A DNA stretch of 16,036 bases from JAYENY01 sp964646075 (GTDB lineage Bacteria; Patescibacteriota; Minisyncoccia; Minisyncoccales; PEYH01): the NCBI GenBank assembly GCA_964646075.1, contig CAZYBZ010000011.1, forward strand, positions 1 to 16,036, read 5' to 3'. Made by a program: the position numbers and the translations under genes. The notes under the pieces are model-generated. The model was not told where the DNA came from. It saw nothing but the letters and a program-made list of their open reading frames with translations, and made no database searches. The number at the start of each line of letters is the position of its first letter. Within the stretch, counting starts at the first letter, position 1. Shown one piece after another: positions 6,944 through 13,978 of this stretch.

Positions 6944-7423
6944 TTAATGTGGTAAAATTTCTATCTTCTGTCCTTTCCTAATTTTAACAATTGCCTTTTT
7001 ATAAGCTTTTCTCCAACCACGCGTTTTCCCTAAGCGTCTTCTTTTTGGAGGAACAGTAATTATCTTCACTCCCTCAACATCCACACCGTAAACATCTTTT
7101 ACTGCTTGCCTGATCTCTATCTTGTTTGAACGTTTAAAAACTCTGAAAACATATTCATTATTCTTAGCCAACAAAGTCGCTTTTTCGGTAATATGAGGCT
7201 TTTCCAAAACCTTCCAGGCCACATCAGACTTAACTGCCTTCTTTAACTTAGGTGATTTAGCTTTCTTCGACAGCTTAGACTCCTTAACCGTCTCTTTCCT
7301 TTTAGTTGCTTTCTTTTTCTTAAGCCCTGCTGACTTTGACTTCTCTGCTTCTTCCTTAGTTAGCGACAAAGCAGCCTTTTTTTTGGGTGTTAATTTCTTT
7401 TTAAAAAAATCAGATAATACCAT
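6944..7423 (-). CDS. rplW: Large-subunit ribosomal protein uL23 with lysine-rich N-terminal extension
   Basis: 159 aa, against 95-100 for the typical protein. The uL23 core begins near residue 69 (AWKVLEKPHITEKATLLAKN), with YVFRVFKRSNKIEIRQAVKD, VYGVDVEGVKIITVPPKRRR and the end KGQKIEILPH. uL23 sits at the polypeptide exit and is the docking site for trigger factor and signal recognition particle. Residues 1-68 are an extra segment rich in Lys, Ser, Ala and Glu, opening MVLSDFFKKKLTPKKKAALS, with no recognised domain. The ATG at 7423-7421 lies 19 nt after the rplD stop. The next Met in the frame is absent until the core, so the extension looks genuinely translated. Confidence 0.95.
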   Translation of the reverse strand: MVLSDFFKKKLTPKKKAALSLTKEEAEKSKSAGLKKKKATKRKETVKESKLSKKAKSPKLKKAVKSDVAWKVLEKPHITEKATLLAKNNEYVFRVFKRSNKIEIRQAVKDVYGVDVEGVKIITVPPKRRRLGKTRGWRKAYKKAIVKIRKGQKIEILPH

Positions 7424-7442
7424 AATTTTTTACCAACATCTA

Positions 7443-8111
7443 TCAACTTGACTGAGTTGTGCTAGTGGATTTTATAAAAGTATCTTTAATGGTTCTAACA
7501 GAATCTTCGGTTAAAATCAAATTTTTGAAAGAAAGCAGGTCTAAAACATTTAGATTACGAGCTTCAATAAGCTTAACCCATCGAATATTCTTAGTTGCTC
7601 TTAAAAGGTCTTCGTCTTTTTTGGCTGAAACAAAGAGAAGGCTTTTAGGGGTCTCTTTGTGAAAATTTTTAGACAAATTATTTAGAATTTTGATAATAAT
7701 CTTTGTCTTTGGCTCTTCAATTTTAAAAACGTCAGTAATTAGAATCTCTCTATCTTTAAGTTTGACTGAAAGAACTGAAAAAAGTGCTGCTCTCCTTATC
7801 TTTTTAGGAAGAATTTTTTTATAATTCTTCTCTTTCCTTGGACCAAATGTCACTCCTCCACCAATCCATATAGGAGAACGAATAGAACCATGCCTAGCCC
7901 TACCTGTTCCCTTCTGTCGCCAAGGCTTTTTACCGCCACCCCGTACTTCGCCCCTATTTTTTGTGTGAGCTGTTCCTTGCCTCTGATTTGACCGCATACA
8001 AAGAGCCACCTGACGTACTAATTCCGGTTTAAATTCCTTTCCAAAAATCTCTTTTGGCAATTTTGCCTGACCTGTCTTCTCTCCTTTTTGATTGTAGGTA
8101 TTAACTAACAT
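7443..8111 (-). CDS. rplD: Large-subunit ribosomal protein uL4 (L4)
   Basis: 222 aa, a normal length. uL4 lines the exit tunnel with an extended loop. In E. coli it also represses the S10 operon at both transcription and translation. The N-terminus MLVNTYNQKGEKTGQAKLPK precedes the loop (about 46-91) with KNRGEVRGGGKKPWRQKGTG and ARHGSIRSPIWIGGGVTFGP. The globular part continues through KIRRAALFSVLSVKLKDREI to NLILTEDSVRTIKDTF. The stop is TGA. A Thr/Ser-rich last stretch (KSTSTTQSS) is slightly unusual. A 56-nt spacer separates it from rplC. Confidence 0.97.
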   Translation of the reverse strand: MLVNTYNQKGEKTGQAKLPKEIFGKEFKPELVRQVALCMRSNQRQGTAHTKNRGEVRGGGKKPWRQKGTGRARHGSIRSPIWIGGGVTFGPRKEKNYKKILPKKIRRAALFSVLSVKLKDREILITDVFKIEEPKTKIIIKILNNLSKNFHKETPKSLLFVSAKKDEDLLRATKNIRWVKLIEARNLNVLDLLSFKNLILTEDSVRTIKDTFIKSTSTTQSS

Positions 8112-8167
8112 AATAAAAGCTCAAAACTCAAGACTTAAAACCATAAGAATAATAAACGCTTTTTCTT

Positions 8168-8758
8168 TTATCCCCGAATTTCTAACAATGTTCCTCTCCT
8201 GCCAGGGATTGCTCCCTTTATGACAATCTGATTTTTTTCTTTATCTATCTTAACTACCCGTAAATTTTTAACAGTAATCCGTTTATTTCCCATCCGACCA
8301 GGCATTTTCTTTCCTTTAATTACTCTCTGGGGAAATGCTGAGCCAATAGAACCAATCTTTCTTTCTCCATGCTTTACTCCGTGCCCCTTTCCAAATCCAT
8401 GAAAACCCCATCTCTTCACCCCACCCTGGAATCCTTTCCCTTTAGAGATACCGGCTATTTTCAGGATATCCCCTTCTTCAAAAATGCCTACATCAATAGA
8501 ATCTCCAATCTCTAAATTAGAATTTTCTGTTCGAAATTCTCTTAAATATCTGTATGGTTTCTTCTTATTTGTTTTTCTAATTTTTTTCTCTTTTAGTTTT
8601 TCAAAACCAACTTGAATTCCTGAATATCCATCCTTCTCTTCTTTCCTAACATCAGTAAGAAAACAAGGACCTGCCTGAATCAAAGTTACCGGCACCACTT
8701 TGCCTTCCTGCCAAACTTGACTCATCTCTATTTTCTTACCTAACATAAATTTTCTCAT
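8168..8758 (-). CDS. rplC: Large-subunit ribosomal protein uL3 (L3)
   Basis: 196 aa from the ATG at 8758-8756 (MRKFMLGKKIEMSQVWQEGK), which matches the family's normal opening. The open frame continues 15 codons further to a TTG at 8803, but that extension would be read through a strong hairpin and resembles no uL3 sequence. uL3 is an early-assembly protein of the 50S subunit whose central extension approaches the peptidyl-transferase centre. Signatures are SKGKGFQGGVKRWGFHGFGK, HGVKHGERKIGSIGSAFPQR and KGKKMPGRMGNKRITVKNLR. It is preceded by a 144-nt leader with hairpins, described separately. Confidence 0.96.
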   Translation of the reverse strand: MRKFMLGKKIEMSQVWQEGKVVPVTLIQAGPCFLTDVRKEEKDGYSGIQVGFEKLKEKKIRKTNKKKPYRYLREFRTENSNLEIGDSIDVGIFEEGDILKIAGISKGKGFQGGVKRWGFHGFGKGHGVKHGERKIGSIGSAFPQRVIKGKKMPGRMGNKRITVKNLRVVKIDKEKNQIVIKGAIPGRRGTLLEIRG

Positions 8759-8773
8759 ATTTTTAATTATCTC

Positions 8774-8803
8774 TCGCCCATCTCCTAATGAAAAACTGGG
8801 CAA
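8774..8803 (-). promoter_or_regulatory. Possible alternative fold competing with the rplC leader hairpin
   Basis: On the minus strand TTGCCCA (8803 to 8797), which includes the 3' arm of the terminator-like hairpin, can pair instead with TGGGCGA (8780 to 8774), with one G:U pair. The enclosed loop contains TTAGGAGAT, the best Shine-Dalgarno-like core near rplC, although it is 23 nt from the ATG. A sequence able to pair with two partners in turn is what an attenuator needs. Pairing was read by eye and no energies were calculated. Confidence 0.3.
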
Positions 8804-8814
8804 TGCCCAGTTTT
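8792..8814 (-). terminator. Perfect hairpin with T-run between rpsJ and rplC (terminator or attenuator)
   Basis: A perfect 10-bp inverted repeat, AAAACTGGGC / GCCCAGTTTT, has a 3-nt loop. On the minus strand it is followed by one more T, giving a run of five T after a GC-rich stem. This is the form of an intrinsic terminator. It lies 89 nt after the rpsJ stop and 33 nt before the rplC ATG. It may end part of the str-type transcript, or act as an attenuator in the rplC leader. Confidence 0.7.
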
Positions 8815-8859
8815 AAAGGCAAGTTAATTTGCTTTTACTATTAAATCTTAGAAAGAAAA

Positions 8860-8887
8860 ATTAGAGTTTGCATAATCTTAGATTCAA
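8860..8887 (-). promoter_or_regulatory. Candidate promoter for the rplC-led unit
   Basis: On the minus strand TTGAAT (8887-8882) and TCTAAT (8865-8860) are separated by 16 nt. They match the sigma-70-type consensus at 4/6 and 5/6 positions. Transcription would begin near 8853 and give a leader of about 95 nt that contains the hairpin at 8792-8814. In such A/T-rich DNA chance matches are common, so this is only a candidate. Confidence 0.35.
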
Positions 8888-8902
8888 CTCTTTTAATCTT
8901 AT

Positions 8903-9241
8903 TTAAATTTTTATCTGAATATCCACTCCAGTGGGTAAATTCAAGTTAGTTAACGATTCCACTACTCTTTGGTCAGAGGTCAAGATGTCGATTAAGCGTT
9001 TATGAACCCTCACTTCAAATTGCTCTCTAGCGTCTTTATGGACAAAACTAGACCGATTTACTGTATATTTATGAATCTCTGTTGGCAAAGGCACTGGACC
9101 AGTGACATTCGCTCCGTACCGCAAAACTGTCTCGACTATCTGTCGAGCACTTTTGTCCAAAACCTTATTATCGTATGCCTTAAGTTTAATTCTGATTTTA
9201 GGCACTGATATTTCTGTCTTCACCTTCGTCTTAGTGGTCAT
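8903..9241 (-). CDS. rpsJ: Small-subunit ribosomal protein uS10 (S10, NusE)
   Basis: 112 aa from the ATG at 9241-9239 (MTTKTKVKTEISVPKIRIKL). The open frame also reaches a TTG two codons upstream, which is less likely. uS10 is in the 30S head and, as NusE, also takes part in transcription antitermination and couples RNA polymerase to ribosomes through NusG. The body is typical: IRIKLKAYDNKVLDKSARQI, GANVTGPVPLPTEIHKYTVN and VHKRLIDILTSDQRVVESLT. The N-terminus is about 10-15 residues longer than usual and basic. It starts 15 nt after tuf, with AAGG about 11 nt before the ATG. A str-side position next to tuf is common. Confidence 0.97.
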   Translation of the reverse strand: MTTKTKVKTEISVPKIRIKLKAYDNKVLDKSARQIVETVLRYGANVTGPVPLPTEIHKYTVNRSSFVHKDAREQFEVRVHKRLIDILTSDQRVVESLTNLNLPTGVDIQIKI

Positions 9242-9256
9242 TTTCAAAAAAACCTT

Positions 9257-10456
9257 TTATTTGATAATTTTTGTTACAACTCCCGCGCCAACTGTTCTAC
9301 CACCTTCTCTAATAGCAAATCTCTGTTTTTCTTCCATTGCAATCGGAGCGATTAAATTAATAACAAGGTTAGCCGTATCACCAGGCATAACCATCTCTGT
9401 CCCTTCAGGCAAAATCACGTCGCCAGTAATATCAGTTGTTCTAATATAGAATTGTGGCTTATAACCTTTAAAAAACGGGGTATGACGACCTCCTTCTTCT
9501 TTAGTTAGGGCATAAACCTCTGCCTCAAACTCTGTGTGAGGAGTAATAGAGGCTTTCTTTGCTAAAACTTGGCCCCTCTCCACATCTTCTTTCTTAATCC
9601 CTCTTAAAAGAATCCCAACATTATCTCCCGCTCTTCCTTCATCTAAAATTCTATTAAACATCTCAATGCTTACAGCAATGGTCTTTATGGTTTCTTTAAC
9701 GCCCACTAGCTCCACCTCCTCTCCTGCATTAACTATTCCCCTCTCTATTCGTCCAGTGGCAACAGTCCCTCGACCCTCAATTGAAAAAACATCTTCTATT
9801 GCCATTAAAAATGGCAGGTCAACAGGCCTTTCTGGCTCTAGGATATGAGTATCCAAAACCTCGGCTAATTCTAATATTGGCTTAGCAGCCTCATCGTCGG
9901 CAGAAGTCGCTTCTAGTGCTTTCACCGCAGAACCACGAACAATTGGAACCTTGTCTCCATCAAATTCGTATTTCTTCAAAAGTTCTCTTATCTCCTCCTC
10001 AACTAAATCAATCATTTCCGGGTCATCTACTGCATCACATTTATTTATAAAAACGACAATCGATGGAACTCCCACCTGTCTTGCTAAAAGGATATGTTCT
10101 CTAGTTTGAGGCATCGGTCCATCTACTGCCGAAACCACTAGAATAGCCCCATCCATTTGGGCGGCTCCAGTAATCATATTTTTAATATAATCACTATGAC
10201 CAGGACAATCAATGTGGGCATAATGTCTTTTCTCGGTCTCATATTCAACATGAGCAATATTAATAGTCAGTCCTCTGCTCTTCTCTTCAGGGGCGGCATC
10301 AATCTGGTCAATCTCTTTATCTGAGGCCCTAAAACCCTTTAAGGCTAAAACCTTCAAAAGCGCCGCTGTTAAAGTAGTCTTTCCATGGTCAACGTGACCA
10401 ATAGTTCCTACATTAACATGAGGTTTTGTTCTCTCAAATTTTTCTTTCTCTGGCAT
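9257..10456 (-). CDS. tuf: Translation elongation factor EF-Tu
   Basis: 399 aa, the usual length. EF-Tu delivers aminoacyl-tRNA to the ribosomal A site using GTP. The G domain (about 1-210) shows the P-loop GHVDHGKT at 20-27, switch I ending RGLTINIAHVEYET, DCPGH at 83-87 with the catalytic His87 (E. coli His84 equivalent), NKCD at 138-141 for guanine specificity and RGSAVKAL. Domain 2 includes VFSIEGRGTVATGRIERGIV and domain 3 contains GGRHTPFFKGYKPQFYIRTT and FAIREGGRTVGAGVV. It is the only EF-Tu gene in the window. It has its own promoter-like sequence upstream and lies 137 nt after the small 115-aa gene. Confidence 0.98.
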   Translation of the reverse strand: MPEKEKFERTKPHVNVGTIGHVDHGKTTLTAALLKVLALKGFRASDKEIDQIDAAPEEKSRGLTINIAHVEYETEKRHYAHIDCPGHSDYIKNMITGAAQMDGAILVVSAVDGPMPQTREHILLARQVGVPSIVVFINKCDAVDDPEMIDLVEEEIRELLKKYEFDGDKVPIVRGSAVKALEATSADDEAAKPILELAEVLDTHILEPERPVDLPFLMAIEDVFSIEGRGTVATGRIERGIVNAGEEVELVGVKETIKTIAVSIEMFNRILDEGRAGDNVGILLRGIKKEDVERGQVLAKKASITPHTEFEAEVYALTKEEGGRHTPFFKGYKPQFYIRTTDITGDVILPEGTEMVMPGDTANLVINLIAPIAMEEKQRFAIREGGRTVGAGVVTKIIK

Positions 10457-10500
10457 AATTTTATTTGTATATTAATAATAAAATAATTAAAAGCTCACTT

Positions 10501-10529
10501 ATTATAGACGAATGATTAACCTTTGTCTA
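10501..10529 (-). promoter_or_regulatory. Strong candidate promoter for tuf
   Basis: On the minus strand TAGACA (10529-10524) and a perfect TATAAT (10506-10501) are separated by exactly 17 nt, an 11-of-12 match to the sigma-70-type consensus. The expected start near 10494 leaves a leader of about 38 nt to the tuf ATG at 10456. This is the best promoter match seen in the window. It would allow EF-Tu and uS10 to be made at a higher level than the upstream str genes. Confidence 0.65.
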
Positions 10530-10532
10530 ACC

Positions 10533-10560
10533 AGTTTAACCTAATTTCCAAGAAAGTCAA
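10533..10560 (-). promoter_or_regulatory. Second, weaker candidate promoter upstream of tuf
   Basis: On the minus strand TTGACT (10560-10555) and TAAACT (10538-10533) are 16 nt apart, matching 5/6 and 4/6 consensus positions. It lies just upstream of the stronger candidate and would form a tandem pair with it. Support is by motif only. Confidence 0.35.
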
Positions 10561-10593
10561 GCATTAAAGACTAATTCTATTTTTATCCTGATC

Positions 10594-10941
10594 TTAAAAC
10601 GGCAAATCTTCAATAGTTAATTCATCTAAAGGCATCTCCTCTTTAGTAAGCGATTCTGTCCCTTGAATAACTTTTATCTTCTCTTCTGTCGCCCTTTCCA
10701 TCTTTTTTTCTTTTTTATCACTCACTTCGCTGTTAACGAAAGAAGAAGTATCAAGCCTTTCATCTTTAGGCAAAAGCGAAGGAACAATCTTGGCTTCATC
10801 AGAGAAAGATGAAGGACAAAAAGATAACCGTTGTTGTTCCTTTTTTAAAAGAGAGACGATTAAAATTGGCTCACCATTTTCTACGATAATAATCTTGCCT
10901 CCCTCTTCCTCCATTATTTTTTTAAGCTGTTTAAAGTCCAT
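10594..10941 (-). CDS. Unrecognised small acidic-tailed protein between fusA and tuf
   Basis: 115 aa, starting at the ATG 10941-10939. I do not recognise a named family. Residues 1-38 look folded: a helix (MDFKQLKKIMEEEGG) and then a beta-like KIIIVENGEPILIVSLLKK. The ENGEP...V pattern recalls the DNA-binding strand of Phd/YefM-type antitoxins, but no toxin partner is adjacent. Residues 39-100 are polar, charged and probably disordered. The C-terminus, MPLDELTIEDLPF, is acidic and ends in Asp-Leu-Pro-Phe, very like the tail tip of bacterial single-stranded DNA-binding protein (D-D-L/I-P-F). It sits 47 nt after fusA and 137 nt before tuf, so it is probably cotranscribed with fusA. Function is unknown. 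Confidence 0.75.
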   Translation of the reverse strand: MDFKQLKKIMEEEGGKIIIVENGEPILIVSLLKKEQQRLSFCPSSFSDEAKIVPSLLPKDERLDTSSFVNSEVSDKKEKKMERATEEKIKVIQGTESLTKEEMPLDELTIEDLPF

Positions 10942-10988
10942 AATGATTATTGATTATTAATTAATAATTGTTAATTATTGATTGCTGA

Positions 10989-13094
10989 CTACTGTGCTTT
11001 CCCTTCCATAATTTGCTCCGTAATCTTGACTGGCACTTGGTCGTAATGGCTAAATTCCATTGTGAATCCACCCCTGCCATGAGTTGTCGAGCGAAGAGAA
11101 GTAGCATAACCAAACATCTCTGCTAAAGGAACGGTCGCCTCCACAACCTTCATCGCTGCGCGGTCAAAGCTCTCTTTGATCCTGCCTCTACGAGAATTTA
11201 AATTACCAATAATTTCTCCAAAAAAATCTACCGGAATAACCACCTCTAATCCCATCATCGGCTCAAGCAAAATTGGTTTTGCTTTTTTAATCGCCGCTTG
11301 AAAGGCTTGTGAACCAGCTATCTTGAAAGCCGACTCTGAAGAATCAACATCGTGGAAAGAGCCGTCATAAAGGGTTACTTCTACATCTACTAAAGGGTAG
11401 CCAGCTAAGACACCTTTTGCCATCGCCCCCACCACTCCCTTACGAACTGCGGGAATAAATTCTTTAGGGATGGCTCCACCCTTAATTTCGTCAATAAACT
11501 CAAAACCCTCACCCCTTTCTTTGGCTCTAACCTTTAACCAAACATGGCCATATTGACCTCGTCCCCCGCTCTGCCTAATGTATTTTCCTTCTGCTTCAGC
11601 CTCGGTAAGAATCGTCTCTTTGAAAGCAACCTGTGGTCGACCAATATCGGCTTCCATTTTAAATTCTTTTTTCATCCTATCTACCAATATCTCTAAATGC
11701 AACTCTCCCATTCCTGAGATAATAGTTTCTCCAGTCTCTTTCTCAGTTTTAACTTTAAAAGTCGGATCTTCTTCGGATAATTTTTTTAAAGATAAGCCCA
11801 ACTTTTCTTGGTCCGCCCTAGTCTTAGGCTCAATCCTAATAGAGATTACTGGTTCTGGGAAGGTAATGTTCTCTAGGATAATCGGTTGCTCTAAGGCACA
11901 CAAAGTGTGCCCGGTCCCCACATCTTTTAACCCAATCGCCGCGGCAATATCTCCGGCGAAAAGCTCTTGGACTTCCTCTCTGTGATTAGAATGCATCCTA
12001 ACCATCCTACCAAGCCTAATCTTATCACCGGTAGCAGAATTTAAAAGAGTAGTTCCTGGAACCAGTTTCCCAGAATAAATACGAAAATATGTCAAAGAAC
12101 CAACAAACGGATCAGTAGCAATTTTAAAGGCTAAAGAGGAAAATGATTCATTGTCACTTAAGTTTCTTTGAATTTCTTTTCCTGTCTTTGGCTCTTTGCC
12201 CCAAACAGGCGGAAGATCAGAGGGACTAGGAAAATAATAGATTACTGCGTCTAGAAGAGGCTGAACCCCTTTGTTTTTTAAGGTAGAGCCACACAATACT
12301 GGGATAATCTCACAACCAATAACTCCCTTTCTAATTGCTTTTCTAATTTCTTGAGGAGTCACCTCCTCTCCTTCTAAATATTTCTCTAAGAGACTATGCT
12401 CTTCGGCTGCCACCCTCTCTAACATCTTGTTCCGCCATTTTTTGGCTTTCTCTTTTAGGTTTTCCGGAATTTCTTCAATTAGTACTTTCTCTCCATGAGT
12501 GCCCTCAAATTTTAAAACCTTCATCGTGATCAAGTCTATCACTCCAGAAAAATCACCCTCTTCTCCAATCGGAATCTGAATCGCAACAGCGCTTGCCGTA
12601 AGACGATCCCAAATTGTTTGCAAGCTGTATTCAAAATTAGCCCCCATTCTATCTAATTTATTAATAAAACATATTCGAGGAACTTTAAATTTATCAGCCT
12701 GGCGCCAAACTGTTTCTGACTGAGCCTCTACTCCAGCGACACCATCAAAAACAACAACTGCCCCATCTAACACTCGTAAAGATCGTTGAACTTCAGCAGT
12801 AAAATCAATATGCCCAGGAGTGTCAATAATATTTATTTTATGTTCTCTCTCTTTGCTTTCTCCGTCTTCTATCGGACTCCAGAAACAAGTAGTGGCCGCT
12901 GAAGTGATAGTAATTCCTCTGGCTCTTTCTTGTTCCATCCAGTCCATAATCGTCTCCCCTTCGTGGACTTCACCAATCTTATGAGAAATACCGGTGTAAA
13001 ATAAAATCCGCTCGGTCATTGTTGTTTTACCAGCGTCAATATGAGCAATAATACCTATGTTACGATATTTTTCTATAGGAAATTGTCTCGGCAT
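10989..13094 (-). CDS. fusA: Translation elongation factor EF-G
   Basis: 701 aa from the ATG at 13094-13092 (MPRQFPIEKYRNIGIIAHID). The open frame runs 18 codons further to an ATG at 13148 inside rpsG, but the family starts at the chosen Met, one base after the rpsG stop. EF-G drives translocation and, with ribosome recycling factor, ribosome recycling. The G domain shows AHIDAGKT at 17-24, ARGITI at 58-63, DTPGH at 91-95 and NKLD at 145-148. Later domains show the usual features: ISGMGELHLEILVDRMKKEF, the domain IV loop region RQSGGRGQYGHVWLKV, and GYATSLRSTTHGRGGFTMEF near the C-terminus. Length and domain order are standard for the canonical bacterial factor. Confidence 0.97.
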   Translation of the reverse strand: MPRQFPIEKYRNIGIIAHIDAGKTTMTERILFYTGISHKIGEVHEGETIMDWMEQERARGITITSAATTCFWSPIEDGESKEREHKINIIDTPGHIDFTAEVQRSLRVLDGAVVVFDGVAGVEAQSETVWRQADKFKVPRICFINKLDRMGANFEYSLQTIWDRLTASAVAIQIPIGEEGDFSGVIDLITMKVLKFEGTHGEKVLIEEIPENLKEKAKKWRNKMLERVAAEEHSLLEKYLEGEEVTPQEIRKAIRKGVIGCEIIPVLCGSTLKNKGVQPLLDAVIYYFPSPSDLPPVWGKEPKTGKEIQRNLSDNESFSSLAFKIATDPFVGSLTYFRIYSGKLVPGTTLLNSATGDKIRLGRMVRMHSNHREEVQELFAGDIAAAIGLKDVGTGHTLCALEQPIILENITFPEPVISIRIEPKTRADQEKLGLSLKKLSEEDPTFKVKTEKETGETIISGMGELHLEILVDRMKKEFKMEADIGRPQVAFKETILTEAEAEGKYIRQSGGRGQYGHVWLKVRAKERGEGFEFIDEIKGGAIPKEFIPAVRKGVVGAMAKGVLAGYPLVDVEVTLYDGSFHDVDSSESAFKIAGSQAFQAAIKKAKPILLEPMMGLEVVIPVDFFGEIIGNLNSRRGRIKESFDRAAMKVVEATVPLAEMFGYATSLRSTTHGRGGFTMEFSHYDQVPVKITEQIMEGKAQ

Positions 13095-13095
13095 A

Positions 13096-13554
13096 CTAAA
13101 ATCTAAAATGGGCAAAAGCTTTGTTAGCTTCGGCCATTCTATGAACATTCTCTTTTTTTCTAATCGCCTTTCCCGTGTTATCAGCCGCCTCTTTTAGCTC
13201 TTTGGCAAGTCGTTCTTTCATTGAGCCTTTACCTTCTTTGGCCGCTCCGATTATCCAACGCATTGCCAAAGCGACCCTCCTTGCTCTTGAGACCTCCACT
13301 GGCACTTGATATTTAGCTCCCCCAATTCTCCGTGACTTTACCTCTAAAACCGGTGAAGCATTTTGAATAGCTTTCTCAAAAATAGTAATTGGATCCTCTT
13401 TATTTTCTTTTTTTAAAATCTCAAACGTTCCATAAACAATTCTCCGAGCTACGCTTTTTTTTCCTCTTTCCATCACATAATTAATAAACTTAGCAACGAT
13501 AATGTTGTTATAAAGAAGGTCTGGTTTTAATTCTGTTGTTTTATTTTTAGCCAT
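13096..13554 (-). CDS. rpsG: Small-subunit ribosomal protein uS7 (S7)
   Basis: 152 aa from the ATG at 13554-13552 (MAKNKTTELKPDLLYNNIIV), close to the usual 156. The open frame reaches a GTG at 13617 inside rpsL, but those extra residues are not part of the family. uS7 is a primary assembly protein of the 30S head near the E site. Signatures are KFINYVMERGKKSVARRIVY, VKSRRIGGAKYQVPVEVS and the C-terminal KENVHRMAEANKAFAHFRF. It begins 4 nt after the rpsL stop and ends in TAG one base before fusA, so rpsL, rpsG and fusA are tightly packed and likely coupled. Confidence 0.97.
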   Translation of the reverse strand: MAKNKTTELKPDLLYNNIIVAKFINYVMERGKKSVARRIVYGTFEILKKENKEDPITIFEKAIQNASPVLEVKSRRIGGAKYQVPVEVSRARRVALAMRWIIGAAKEGKGSMKERLAKELKEAADNTGKAIRKKENVHRMAEANKAFAHFRF

Positions 13555-13558
13555 AAAA

Positions 13559-13972
13559 TTAACCTTGCCGTTTAGTCCCATATTTGCTTCTCCCTTGCTT
13601 CCTGCCTTCCACTCCACCAGTATCTAATACCCCTCTCACAATATGATACCTTACTCCAGGTAAATCCTTAACCCTCCCGCCCCTTATTAAGACTACAGAG
13701 TGCTCCTGGAGCTGATGCCCTTCTCCTGGAATATAGGCAGTGACTTCCATCCCATTACTCAAACGAATCCGAGCGACTTTTCTTAATGCAGAATTTGGCT
13801 TTTTAGGGGTAACGGTAAAAACTTTAAGACAAACCCCTCTTTTAAAAGGAGAGGCGTGCTTCTTTGGTCTATTTTTTAAAGTATTAAAACTAAAGCCTGT
13901 CGCAGCGGCCTTGCTCTTTTTTGTCTGCTTCTTCCTTCCTTTTTTAATTAATTGCTGAATTGTTGGTGACAT
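13559..13972 (-). CDS. rpsL: Small-subunit ribosomal protein uS12 (S12)
   Basis: 137 aa, the long form with an insert before the core, as in Firmicutes (E. coli has 124). uS12 monitors decoding accuracy in the 30S A site and is the classic streptomycin-resistance locus. After MSPTIQQLIKKGRKKQTKKS comes the insert region GFSFNTLKNRPKKHASPFKR (about 26-45). The core motifs follow: TPKKPNSALRK, with Lys57-Lys58 at the positions of E. coli Lys42-Lys43, and RGGRVKDLPGVRYH, with Lys102 at the second resistance site. Both lysines are wild-type. It is the first gene of the str-type block, with a 173-nt spacer upstream. Confidence 0.97.
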   Translation of the reverse strand: MSPTIQQLIKKGRKKQTKKSKAAATGFSFNTLKNRPKKHASPFKRGVCLKVFTVTPKKPNSALRKVARIRLSNGMEVTAYIPGEGHQLQEHSVVLIRGGRVKDLPGVRYHIVRGVLDTGGVEGRKQGRSKYGTKRQG

Positions 13973-13978
13973 AAAATA

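Noticed and set aside
8779..8781. Four-codon leader peptide (MGER) in the rplC leader after AGGAG
   Set aside because: The AGGAG abuts the ATG with no spacing and the frame has no regulatory codon run, so translation is doubtful.
8759..8803. TTG start giving a 15-residue longer uL3
   Set aside because: It would lie in the terminator-like hairpin, and the family begins at the ATG at 8758.
10942..10988. ATTAAT/ATTGATT-rich spacers (also near 1757-1780 and 14764-14795) as a dispersed repeat family
   Set aside because: Copies share only short A/T words expected in such A/T-rich spacers, with no constant core or length.
11578..11985. 135-aa plus-strand open frame inside fusA
   Set aside because: It is the antisense shadow of a conserved EF-G coding region, Ser/Ile/Phe-rich, with no start signal.
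13095..13148. Upstream ATG giving EF-G an 18-residue extension overlapping rpsG
   Set aside because: EF-G proteins begin just before the IEKYRNIG motif, and the ATG at 13094 sits one base after the rpsG stop as expected for coupled genes.
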